A stretch of DNA of 64,000 bases from Oreohelix idahoensis (taxonomy: Eukaryota > Mollusca > Gastropoda > Stylommatophora > Oreohelicidae), in NCBI GenBank assembly GCA_024509875.1, contig JAMPIV010018781.1, positions 124,001-188,000 on the forward strand. The letters run 5' to 3'. The notes under the pieces are model-generated. The model saw only the letters and a list, made by a program, of their open reading frames with translations, was not told the DNA's origin and ran no database searches. The position numbers and the translations under genes were made by a program. The first letter of the stretch is position 1. Each line of letters begins with the position of its first letter. This document shows positions 10,289-19,819 of this stretch, one piece after another.

Positions 10289-13008
10289 TGTCACGAAATG
10301 GATTTAGGACTAGAGACTGTCTACATATAGTGACAAGACAATAGTAAGAAGAAAGACTGAAATGATAGATTCAGATAGAAATATAGTGCAAACTGTGAAA
10401 GTTGAGACCATTGGCTCCGAGGTTGAGAACCGAGGTTGATTCTTTCCTCGCCACTTCGGACGTTTAAATTGCTATGGCCTCGAACCACCTCTAACTACCC
10501 TATGGGGATAAGGTTCAATTAAGATTCACAAACACCAAGGTACAGACAACATATAGCTACTGTACTAAAGGAAATGACTGATGCCAGCTACAATTTATAC
10601 AAGTTTATTATACATCTATAAACAACAAACATATGCATGTCCCATACATCAAGTGCGAGGATGCCCTCCTGAAACAAAATCAAGCACAGTTAAAAAAATG
10701 CATCCACCCCAACCCTTCTCCCACAATTGCAACCTGTATGGAGAAAGAAGGTAAGGTTAACTGAAATGAACTACACTGCACTTGATGTCGCCTACACTCC
10801 AAACTAGCTGTTCTAAATTCTAACTCTAAGTCCACTGATAGCTGGAACGACGGCGAAGTGACTACACAATCTCTGCACAGACTTCGGTTCTACACAGCCT
10901 ATCCTGGAATCTCCTGAACACAACTAACTGCACCTCTAAACTTCAGCAGCTGTCCTCTGCTATGATTCACCAAAACTAACAGTTCTGCCTATCTGTGCTG
11001 ACTTCAGTAGAGAGAATGTTTACCCTATCTCTCTCCACTACTCTGGAATTGACTGAGGTTTAACAGAACCCCCCTGGATTCTGGACTGGAACTGTAGCTG
11101 ACTTCTACCACTCTGAAATTACCTGCCCGAGTATCTATAACTGGGCCGTCGGCTTTATTATGGCCGTGAAGAAACGAACACAAAATTACCACAACGCTGG
11201 CAGCCTGCCAAATCTGCATGTGTAACGAGCGTCAGAGCTCAGGATTTATCCACAAAAATCCTATTCGCTGGAAAATGTCTTCCCCTGGCTGGGAAAACGT
11301 ATTTTCTTCCTCTCCTTCCACTACTGGCAACTAACGTAAAACCCTTGCGGTTCTGCGAATGCCCCAACTTTGCCGTGGGAGAAATTTTGTGGTCTCAAAA
11401 TTCCGCTCTCATTCCCACAAAGCCGGTACCTGCTGTTTTAGACAAAACAAAACAACAGCTAAACAAACCATAATAATACATTTCAAATAACAATTAACTT
11501 CCATACTCTTCACCACGTAACTGCCCTCTCTACCTGAGCCTACAAAGTAAACATTGGCTAACCCAAATCGCTTGTTCTGCCTGACTAACTCCGAGCAACA
11601 ACAATATTTTCACTGGCCCGTCTGGGCAGACGTACTGTGGCCTACTTCTTACGCTGACACTAATGCCGTAATGTTTAACACAACTAAAACTAGCCTTCTC
11701 TAGGAATTCCTAAAATTCCCGTCAGTAATAGTAATCACATTCAAAATGTAATACAAAATAATTCCCTTTAAAATTACTTCTCCCATCTTCTGAATTCACA
11801 GAACAATAATGCACAATCAATAACATATAATCCTGTTTACGCTAGCATCTACCTGCCGTCAAAAGTTATACATAACCCCCGATTATCAAATTGAAAAACC
11901 CCGTAGTTCAGCCACGTGGTGCCGCAGTTTTTCAACCACGCGCTCCTGCATACATTCATTACTGATAGCACACACGTGCTCCAATTAATACCTCTATCAC
12001 TTCCGTCCACAGTTATATGCGTAACTATATAAATAGCGAGCATCAATACTCTCACTAAAATCACAAATGAAAATACACATACACGCTCCCGACTATTCTG
12101 TAAATAAATAAAATTCGCAGATGCGGGTTTCTCTGCAGACCTGTTTTTGAAATAGATCCAAGCATGGCCGAAACCTCGCAACTTTCAAATCATCTAAATA
12201 CCGCTATTCCTGAAATAAGGAATTAAATGGACCTAGTTTCTCATGTCTATCACTCAGATCGAATTGATGGCTCTGGAGTTAAGAATTAAATTAAACTAAA
12301 ACTTCCCACAGAGACTTAAATGATCGGCTAGGACTAGAAAAATTAAATAAAGTCCTCACGCAAAAATTCATGCTTACCAAATCTCGAATGTCCAACTGAA
12401 GGGCAATCGACTTGACTCTGGCAACCCGGCTTTGGCAATTTTTTCATTAAAAGAGAAAGAAGCTATGAAATATAGGCCTTTTATAATCAAGACCCCCACG
12501 CGCCGACTTCATGACGTCATATGCGCGGCGTGGTTCTAAAGCCAATCGGAGCTCGGCATTTCAACTGCAGTTGCCAATCAGAACCTTAGATCTTTCTGAT
12601 GCAACCAGTTTCTGCTAGACAAAGAACCGGGAATTGGTCCTAGCCCTATACTGCGGAAATGAAGCAAAAATGGCCGCAAATAATTTAACTCCCGAAAAAT
12701 GCGTATATGGCCATGCAATATCTTTAAAAAAAGGACACTGGTGCAAATCCTGATCTAGCCTCTATAATCTTTCTTCTAGAAAAATACTGTCTAATTCCCT
12801 ACACCCCCATTCTAAACACATAAAGAAGAACCATAAAGCAGATGAGATCAAACTCCCTCGTGATCTCATCTTGAAAAAACGTAAATAATAGAAGGAGAAG
12901 AAACATGGAGAAGGATTTCCTGTAATCCCTCCTAAAAATAGTGAACAAAATGCAAGGAGAAAAAGACATGGGCCATTTGAAAGACAGAATCTCAGTACTT
13001 TCGTCACA
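10289..13008 (-). repeat. E2 5' LTR (promoter-bearing copy)
   Basis: Nearly identical to 4273-6990. On the - strand this is the upstream LTR. A TATA-like element (TATAAAAG) lies at 12478-12485, the same place as in the other copy. Small differences were seen near 11190, 11217, 11503, 11521, 11725, 12402, 12555, 12630 and 12713. Confidence 0.9.
12478..12485 (-). promoter_or_regulatory. E2 TATA-like box in the 5' LTR
   Basis: The - strand reads TATAAAAG about 525 bp inside the LTR start. The related solo LTR has TATAAATAG in a comparable place (24083-24091). The shared position in two diverged LTRs supports a core promoter. Confidence 0.45.
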
Positions 13009-13013
13009 TGTCT

Positions 13014-13569
13014 GGGTACTGTAATGTTTTCAAACGTAAACCAGTATAATGTCATATTTCCCAATAAGCATTTTGTAAGTTTTAAAACCTAACTCTCGTA
13101 TGGGTAGTGTTTTTTATCACTGTCGATTTGAAAAAAGCTAGTGCTTGTGGCCTTACACGCGTGATGGTAGTAATTGTATAGCGAGACGCGTGTTTAGTGT
13201 TGCATGCGTTCCTGCTTTCAGCCCTCCCTTCTCTCTATCCTAATTCCATCTGTCTTTCGTTTATGGTAACGTAGTGTATAAAATGACATGAATGGAATTT
13301 TAAATATAGGTCAGCTTGCATATCTCAAGGTTTTTCTTAGAAGGGCAGTACACGTTTTATCGTAGAAAGCGTGTATTGAAGCAGTAGGCTTTTACTATCA
13401 ACGTGAAATGTTACAATTTGCAGACGAATTAGAAAACAAGGGGGATTTCGAGTACAGTCATTGTGACAGCACTGTTCTTTACCATTCTTCTTTCCTTTTA
13501 TTGAAGTTATTTGTTAGGCTTTACATTTACTTTTTAATTTATATATGTGGATTAGAATTTCTCACGACA
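13014..13569 (-). repeat. E1 3' LTR, second part (after the E2 insertion)
   Basis: Resumes the E1 LTR at GGGTACTGTAATG and ends in CTCACGACA, matching 19264-19819. Both parts are 556 bp. Substitutions were seen near 13320, 13342 and 13409. Confidence 0.9.
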
Positions 13570-13590
13570 AATTCTCCCCCACTTAAAACA
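13570..13590 (-). other. E1 polypurine tract
   Basis: On the - strand AAGTGGGGGAGAATT lies immediately before the LTR start TGTCGTGAG. It marks the 3' end of the E1 interior and fits the - strand direction of gag and pol. Confidence 0.75.
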
Positions 13591-13637
13591 GACGTTATAT
13601 GTCAGTCTATAATTCTATATACACATAGAGAAATTTA

Positions 13638-14672
13638 TTATTTTTCATGGAGTTTAGGGTGATTCTCATCACACGGATGGCGGCTTAAAAAATCCGCTCC
13701 CAGATTTGTTTTTCCACTTATATACTCTATGCTAAACTCAAATGGCTGCATCAATAATGACCAACGGAGTAATCTAGAATTTTCATGTCTAGCCTGCGCT
13801 AGAAACGACAAGGGTTTGTGATCCGTTTGCAACTTAAATGCCTTCCCATACAGATAAATATTGAATTTCTTTATCGCCCATATTACTGCAAGACATTCTT
13901 TTTCACTAGTTGAGTAATTGGTTTCAGCTTTATTCAACTTTCTGCTAGCATATGCCACTGGGCTTAATTCCCCATCCAATGCATCTGATTTCTGTAGCAG
14001 AGTTGCACCTAACCCAATATTACTGGCATCCGTCCTTACTATGAATTCTTGACTTAAGTCAGGTAATTTCAAAATAGGTTTACTTGTGAGCTTTTCCTTC
14101 AATTCTTGGTAAGCCATTTCACATTGTGGTGTCCATGTAATTCGATCTGGATGTCCTTTACGTGTCAAATCAGTTAACGGTGCACATATGGAATTAAAGT
14201 TTTTGATATACTTTTGGTAGAAACCACATAATGAGACAAAGGATCTCACGTCTTTCTTGGTTTGTGGTCTCGGGGCTTTCTTTAGTTTCTCTAAATTCTT
14301 TGGGTCAGGGGTCATGTTTCCCTGATAAACTGTGTGTCCCAAGAATTCTAATTCTTTACATCCAACGCAACATTTGGTTGGTCGGGCTGTTAAATTCGCT
14401 TCCTTAAGTCGATTAAACAGCATGTTCAGAGAGTCAATGTGTTCCTCAAATGTTTCTGTTGCTATAAGGATATCATCCATGAAATTTGTGATGCATGGGT
14501 TATTCAGAGGGTCCAATAATTTTCTCATCATTCTAGAGAAGACACTAGGCGCATTCTTCAATCCAAATGGCAATCTATTAAACTCATAGTGTCCTTCTGA
14601 GGTACTAAAAGCTAGGTATGGTCTAACCTCAGGCTTTACTGGAATCTGATAGTATCCTTTACTCAGATCCAC
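13638..14672 (-). CDS. E1 reverse transcriptase and RNase H (344 codons, downstream frame)
   Basis: This frame starts within RT (DLSKGYYQIP, first catalytic Asp). It continues with RLPFGLKNAPSVF, the catalytic box FMDD at residues 64-67 (FMDD in place of the commoner YxDD), LEFLGH, and a connection region. RNase H follows, with TDAS near 214-217 (Asp), SEKECLA near 256-262 (Glu) and TDHKPL near 283-288 (Asp), ending at GADFLSRHP. Directly after it comes a stop and the polypurine tract, so RNase H is the last domain of pol. Integrase does not follow, unlike ordinary gypsy. A one-base shift near 14690 separates it from the upstream RT half, which is in the 14663-15530 frame. Confidence 0.88.
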   Translation of the reverse strand: MDLSKGYYQIPVKPEVRPYLAFSTSEGHYEFNRLPFGLKNAPSVFSRMMRKLLDPLNNPCITNFMDDILIATETFEEHIDSLNMLFNRLKEANLTARPTKCCVGCKELEFLGHTVYQGNMTPDPKNLEKLKKAPRPQTKKDVRSFVSLCGFYQKYIKNFNSICAPLTDLTRKGHPDRITWTPQCEMAYQELKEKLTSKPILKLPDLSQEFIVRTDASNIGLGATLLQKSDALDGELSPVAYASRKLNKAETNYSTSEKECLAVIWAIKKFNIYLYGKAFKLQTDHKPLSFLAQARHENSRLLRWSLLMQPFEFSIEYISGKTNLGADFLSRHPCDENHPKLHEK

Positions 14673-15540
14673 TTTTGAGAAATATTTAGCCTGGCAAACA
14701 ACTGATTTGTATCCGGCAATGGATCCACCTGTCCTTCTGTAATAGCATTCAGTCTCCTGTAATCTATACAGAGTCTATGTTCTCCAGAGGGTTTCCTTAA
14801 GAGTACAACACCGGAACTATACGAAGATTCACTGTGTGAAATAATTCCTTCCTTCAACAAATAGTCTATCTCTTCCTTCAAAGCTTTCTCCTTAGCAAAA
14901 GGAATCGAATAGGGTTTCATACAGACAGGTGTGGGGTCTATCAGTTTCATATCATATTCCAATAGGTTTGTATGCCCTGGTCGGTCTGTTAACACCTCTG
15001 CATGATTATCTACAACCTGTTGCACTCTCTCTTTCTGAGTTTTCGTTAAATGTGTACTGATTTTCACCTGTGCCGCTGTCTCACAGGGGTGTAATGGATA
15101 TTCAAATGATGAAAGTGGTTCCTTTTTCATCTCCATGGCGATGGACAAGGTCAACAAGTGTGTCTCTTCCTGATGTTCTCTTTCCAAATATTTCTTCAGG
15201 AGATTCACATGATAGATTTTTTCTTTCCCCTTCTTATCTATCTTATAATTTGTTCTAGACACCTTCTCTAGAACTGTATATGGACCTTGCCATCCAATTT
15301 GTAACTTATTCTGACTACCGGGCAGAAGAAGCAGTACCTTCTCTCCCACAGCCAAATCTCTGTCTTTCGCTTTCCTGTTATAATAGGCAGCATGTTTCTT
15401 CCTGGCTTGTTTCAAATTTTCATTGGCAAGTTTCCAGCCAGTTTTTAAACGAGTGGTCAGCTCATTCACATATTGGTATGAGGATGTAATATTTTCCTCT
15501 GCCTTTTCATCAGTCCACGTTCTTAACAGCGTTACATATG
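14663..15540 (-). pseudogene. E1 integrase C-terminal (GPY/F) domain joined to the RT N-terminal half
   Basis: The open frame 15469-14663, plus residues just upstream to about 15540 (LLRTWTDEK), reads as the end of a gypsy integrase: a helical linker, then LLLLPGSQNKLQIGWQGPYTV and YHVNLLKKY, which is the GPY/F module. After about 45 linker residues the RT begins (LTKTQKERVQQVV, then KEGIISHSESSYSS, VVLLRKPSG and CIDYRRLN). It goes out of frame at the first catalytic Asp region near 14690. The direct fusion of integrase C-terminus to RT N-terminus in one frame is firm evidence for the integrase-before-RT order. Confidence 0.85.
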
Positions 15541-16376
15541 GACCTTTAATTTTGTGGACCTATTTGTCCATGCACCGGTATGGTCTCTTCCACTCGAAGC
15601 GCTATAGTGATGATTTTTCTTCCCAGAATTATCATGCACAAAACGACCGCTACCAATTTTTTTCTTGGGGCTTTCTCCCCACTTAAAATTCTTGATGAGA
15701 GATTTCCTCTCTACATCCTCTTCCTCCAGTTTGTTTAAGTCCGATTGAGGGATTTTCGGCTTATCCTGGGGTAAGACATCTTTTTGCACTCTCCGCATAG
15801 TGGCCATTGTAAAACAGTTAAGTGAAGCTTGTCCGTGAAAAGGGGCTTCCCATTCCATTTGGTCCACTTTATCAAATTTATATTTCTTTTTATTGTCAGG
15901 CCTAATTTTGCCCCGTGGCGTGTCCAGGTCCTGATCAATGTTCCCACTTGTGGGTGTTCCCTCATGTGCTATGCTACACCTTTCTACAAAATTCTCAATG
16001 TCCCATCTTGCCTTGGGCCAATAATAATTGTGAGCCACCTTTTGATGATGGTACCTATTTTCTCATGGTCCCCATCTGGTTTCACATGTAGGCTCCTTAT
16101 TAAGTCTGCCCTATATCTTTTAGGAAGTACCAGCTGTCCCTGACCTTTGGATCTAGCTCCAGTCTTCCTATACATCAACTTGTTTTTCATGTAAAAATCT
16201 CCCTTGCCTGGAGTTGTATGACAAGTTGACAATTTCCTGAAACAAGGCTTGAGGGTCTTATCCCCAGCCTGTGCCTTCCTCATCTCTTCTGGAGTGGTAT
16301 CTAACATAATATCCTCCTCCTGTCTTGAGGTCGACCTGACCTGAAGGGTGGCCATAACACAGGGTTCCTTCTGCAA
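15541..16376 (-). pseudogene. E1 integrase N-terminal remnant with replaced catalytic core
   Basis: Two overlapping frames (16376-15984 and 16038-15532) hold the pre-integrase region: TPEEMRKAQAGD, DFYMKNKLMYRK, LVLPKRYRADLIRSLH, then AHNYYWPKARWDIENFVERC. This is the HHCC zinc module of gypsy integrases, but the second Cys is lost (CSIAH) and a frameshift splits it. After that, about 130 codons of charged sequence show no DDE-core motif. They look foreign to integrase and are not recognised. The protease that should precede this region is absent: the gag zinc knuckle is followed within about 20 codons by pre-integrase sequence. Confidence 0.75.
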
Positions 16377-17665
16377 CGGTCAGTGTCATGATTGTTCATC
16401 TTACAATTTTTACACCACCTTTTCCCTTGGTTGAAAGATTTTCTTTCATCATATTTCCTTTCATCGAATTGTGGGGTTTTATTTTTATTGTCATACCGTG
16501 GCCTATCAAATTGGTGCTTACCTTTGTTTTGATCTCTAGGATCAAATTTATTAAAGTTCTGTGGTGCCCTAAAATTATCCACCTGTTTCTTCTTATTACC
16601 TGATACCTCTGCCTGAGCTGCTTGATACCTTTCAGCAACATTTAGCAACTCACCCAGCCTCTCTGCACCTTGTTCCATGAGAAACTTTCTCAGGTCTGGA
16701 GCCATGGACTCTCTTAATTGTTCTATAAGGACCATTTCCTTAAGATCTTGGGTTTTCCCCAGAGAAGTCCATTTCTCCAAGTATGTCTCTAACCGTGCAG
16801 AGAACTGGTGATAGGTTTCACCTGACAGTAGTTTAGCAATCCTAAATTTTTTCCTATAAAATTCTGCGTTCTTTTCATATCTTAACAAAAGAGCCTGCTT
16901 TAGCATGTCATAATTTTCCTGATCACCTCTGCTCATTTTGGCAAAAACTTCATAAGCTGCCCCACGAAGCCCTTGAGATAACTTTAAGCTCCACCTTTCT
17001 CTCTCTAACCCATATGTGGTAGCTAATAGTTCATATCTATTTAGATAGCTCTCTATATCATCGTCTTTCTCAACAAAATGATCTAAATGAAAATTCATAG
17101 CTGAGGTTGAGGCTCCCTGGCTAGCAGTGGCATCAGAGGTAAAGGGACTGGCACCATTTTCAGGAGCATGGCCTTGAAACTCAAACTCCCTTAGTCGTAA
17201 CTCATGTTCCCTTTGTAATCTCTTCTCCTCCTTTTCTGCTTCCCTCTCTGCAGTCAATCTTCTTTCTTCTGCTTCCCTTTCTGCAGCTAATCTTCTTTCT
17301 TCTGCTTCCCTTTCTGCAGCTAATTTCTTCTCTTCTCTTTCTGCAGCCTGTCTTCTTTCCTCGGCTTCCAATGCTTTAGCCTCTTTGTCAGCCTCAATCT
17401 GCAACCTCTTAGCCTCAGCCTCAATCTGCAACCTCTTAGCCTCAGCCTCAGTCTGCAACCTCTTAGCCTCAGCCTCAAATTGTAACTTCTTAATTTCCTT
17501 TTCAGCCTCTAACTTTCTTTCGGCCTCTTTTTCTAATCTTCTTTCTTCCCGTTCAATATATTTGTCACATTCAGCAGTGACATAAGCAATCATAATTTGC
17601 CCGTCCATTCTTAACTCTTTCGCAGTCTGTACAGCAGCCGATCGAAATTTGGCCAGGTCCGCCAT
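16301..17665 (-). CDS. E1 Gag (454 aa)
   Basis: An intact gag ORF. Residues 35-160 form a very charged coiled coil with internal repeats: a 9-residue repeat built on EAEAKRLQ at about 63-93, then repeats of AEREAEERRL at about 108-145. Residues 190-350 resemble a retrotransposon capsid domain (SLKLSQGLRGAAYEVFAK, then YHQFSARLETYLEKW and APDLRKFLMEQGAERL). A basic Asn/Lys/Asp stretch leads to the zinc knuckle CKNCKMNNHDTDRC at 418-431. The ORF ends shortly after, where the normal gag-protease junction has been deleted. Domain order and several motifs match the E2 Gag. The start at 17665 follows a short leader after the primer-binding site. Confidence 0.88.
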   Translation of the reverse strand: MADLAKFRSAAVQTAKELRMDGQIMIAYVTAECDKYIEREERRLEKEAERKLEAEKEIKKLQFEAEAKRLQTEAEAKRLQIEAEAKRLQIEADKEAKALEAEERRQAAEREEKKLAAEREAEERRLAAEREAEERRLTAEREAEKEEKRLQREHELRLREFEFQGHAPENGASPFTSDATASQGASTSAMNFHLDHFVEKDDDIESYLNRYELLATTYGLERERWSLKLSQGLRGAAYEVFAKMSRGDQENYDMLKQALLLRYEKNAEFYRKKFRIAKLLSGETYHQFSARLETYLEKWTSLGKTQDLKEMVLIEQLRESMAPDLRKFLMEQGAERLGELLNVAERYQAAQAEVSGNKKKQVDNFRAPQNFNKFDPRDQNKGKHQFDRPRYDNKNKTPQFDERKYDERKSFNQGKRWCKNCKMNNHDTDRCRRNPVLWPPFRSGRPQDRRRILC

Positions 17666-17848
17666 TTTCTAACAGGTAAATTTATATAATGTCTAACTAA
17701 ACAATACAATCTGATATTACTTATCCAAAGACACCACAGGCACTGAGAGCTCAACGTTATTTATTTTCACCCAAGGATACCTTTTTAATTTCTATTATTC
17801 CCTGAAGTGAATTACCCCCAATATTTTTAATAGGGAAAGATTCAAAAT

Positions 17849-17866
17849 CCCGGGAGCGAGACCCCA
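17849..17866 (-). other. E1 primer-binding site
   Basis: On the - strand TGGGGTCTCGCTCCCGGG begins six bases inside the 5' LTR end. Its complement ends in CCA and looks like a tRNA T-arm and acceptor 3' strand. The tRNA identity was not determined. Confidence 0.7.
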
Positions 17867-17871
17867 ATATA

Positions 17872-19819
17872 TGTGGTAAAGTGGGATGATATAAATATTT
17901 ACAGGGGACTTAGTGTACTGACTGAGATCAGCTGTGAAGGTATCTGTATCTAATAGGTGTAGTGTTTTACAGATAACCTTACTTGCTACCACATTATACC
18001 TCAGTCAGAATTATTCTGGAATATTGTGATGACTACGTTAAATGTCTAGGGTTATGTAAATGATGAAGTGTAAGTCACAACAACAACAGACAGATAAACA
18101 ATTTAATTTATTCCACCACACTTGACAACACTGTGACACTCACACACATGTAACACTCTATAAGACTATCTTAAATGAGTCACTGGTAAATTTTCAAATA
18201 TATATGTATTAATTACTTTCACTAATATATATCCTGATTCAACTACAAAGTGAACCAGGAATCACAATCAATTGTAATCACAATTTATATATATACATAA
18301 TTTATAAATATGAACCTTGTAGTGACATATTTTATTAATATTATCCTATGTGTGTCAGTTGTGTAGTAGTACTATGAGGTAATACCGGTTTTATTTTTCA
18401 AGCTATGTTGTTATTTGTCATCATGACTTCAAGTGTTTGTTTATCTGGGAAATAGTATGGGGGAAAAGTTCACAGTTCCTGTCAATTTAAACAAGGTATT
18501 GTCCCTCTTTTTTACTAAAATGTCAATTTTTGAGGGGACACATAATGTTGAGCTCCTCTGGCCACAGAGGCTTAACTTTCGTGATGGTGGCAGGAAAAGA
18601 CTCCTCTGCTCGATTGCTCCCCTGTGTTCTGGAGACACCTCACTAGTCGCTATCTGGACCCAGGAGTATGCTGTCAGCCTCCAGTTTCAGCAAAGCTCAG
18701 ACCAGGTGCTGCTCAATAACTTTAGGACCACAGTCCCTGCCACTGTCTCAGGCTTTTATTTAGAAAAATATAAGCTGAATCTCAACGCACTGTTGCTTTA
18801 GAAAGTTTATTTGAAAATGTGGTGCTGACCTGACGCTCCTAATTGACTATATTGGCGGGTCTAACCAATCGAGCCATGTTTACACAAGCGTTTGAAAAAA
18901 AAAGTACCCTTCCTTCCGTCTCCCCTAACAACAAAAGATAGTATTTGTAGCCCAACTAATCGTGTTTAGCCTTACATTTATTGCGCTCCAATCAAATAGG
19001 ATTTAACATGGGGACCTATTTTCCGTACAATGGTGGTTTCCAAATCTGCCACTGAGCGATTCTGATCTTGGTGTTGTCTGACACCCTCACTATTTCTTTT
19101 GGCTATAATTTGTTAATTCCTAGACTATTTGCGTAACACTTAACATATTATTTGTCAGCAAGTCCTAAGGAACCCAAATATACAAATTTAAGGGAGCTAG
19201 GTGGCTGCGTTCAAAATATGCATTTTCTTCTACCTCCTGTTCACTTCGATCGATGTGGTGTCTGGGTACTGTAATGTTTTCAAACGTAAACCAGTATAAT
19301 GTCATATTTCCCAATAAGCATTTTGTAAGTTTTAAAACCTAACTCTCGTATGGGTAGTGTTTTTTATCACTGTCGATTTGAAAAAAGCTAGTGCTTGTGG
19401 CCTTACACGCGTGATGGTAGTAATTGTATAGCGAGACGCGTGTTTAGTGTTGCATGCGTTCCTGCTTTCAGCCCTCCCTTCTCTCTATCCTAATTCCATC
19501 TGTCTTTCGTTTATGGTAACGTAGTGTATAAAATGACATGAATGGAATTTTAAATATAGGTCAGCTTGCGTATCTCAAGGTTTTTCTTAGAAAGGCAGTA
19601 CACGTTTTATCGTAGAAAGCGTGTATTGAAGCAGTAGGCTTTTACTATCAACGTGAAACGTTACAATTTGCAGACGAATTAGAAAACAAGGGGGATTTCG
19701 AGTACAGTCATTGTGACAGCACTGTTCTTTACCATTCTTCTTTCCTTTTATTGAAGTTATTTGTTAGGCTTTACATTTACTTTTTAATTTATATATGTGG
19801 ATTAGAATTTCTCACGACA
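17872..19819 (-). repeat. E1 5' LTR
   Basis: A complete 1948-bp LTR, TGTGGTAAAG to CTCACGACA, flanked on the right by the CATAC duplication. The 122-codon + strand ORF at 18433-18801 is antisense to E1 and only partly open in the other LTR because of a 1-bp indel. It is not supported as a gene. Confidence 0.92.

Larger units (their letters stand above)
4273..13008 (-). mobile_element. E2: non-autonomous gag-protease LTR element nested in the E1 LTR
   Basis: E2 starts TGTCACGAAA and ends CGTCACA, with the 5-bp duplication TGTCT at 4268-4272 and 13009-13013. The LTRs are 4273-6990 (2718 bp) and 10289-13008 (2720 bp). Only about eight substitutions and two 1-bp indels were noticed between them. 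The internal region is 3298 bp and nearly filled by one - strand ORF of 958 codons with gag and protease-like parts. There is no RT, RNase H or integrase. A polypurine tract lies next to the left LTR, which fixes the direction. This matches the plan of plant TR-GAG elements: long repeats plus gag, with enzymes supplied in trans. Its Gag resembles that of E1. Confidence 0.88.
2882..19819 (-). mobile_element. E1: Gmr1-like Ty3/gypsy LTR retrotransposon inserted in LINE-1
   Basis: E1 starts TG and ends CA and is flanked by the 5-bp duplication CATAC (2877-2881 and 19820-19824). The right-hand LTR is 17872-19819 (1948 bp). The left-hand LTR is 2882-4272 plus 13014-13569 (1947 bp), split by E2. 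The internal region 13570-17871 reads on the - strand as gag, integrase remnants, RT and RNase H. Ty3/gypsy elements normally carry integrase last. Integrase before RT is the arrangement reported for Gmr1-like elements. By eye the LTRs differ at about ten sites and one 1-bp indel, so the insertion is young. Protease and the integrase core are missing, so this copy is not autonomous. Confidence 0.9.

Noticed and set aside
4273..13008. Duplicate assembly of a 2.7-kb block (4273-6990 and 10289-13008)
   Set aside because: The two blocks behave as LTRs: TG...CA ends, 5-bp duplication outside, polypurine tract inside, and about ten differences between them.
18433..18801. A 122-codon + strand ORF in the E1 LTR
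   Set aside because: Antisense to the element, shortened by a 1-bp indel in the other LTR, no recognised domain.
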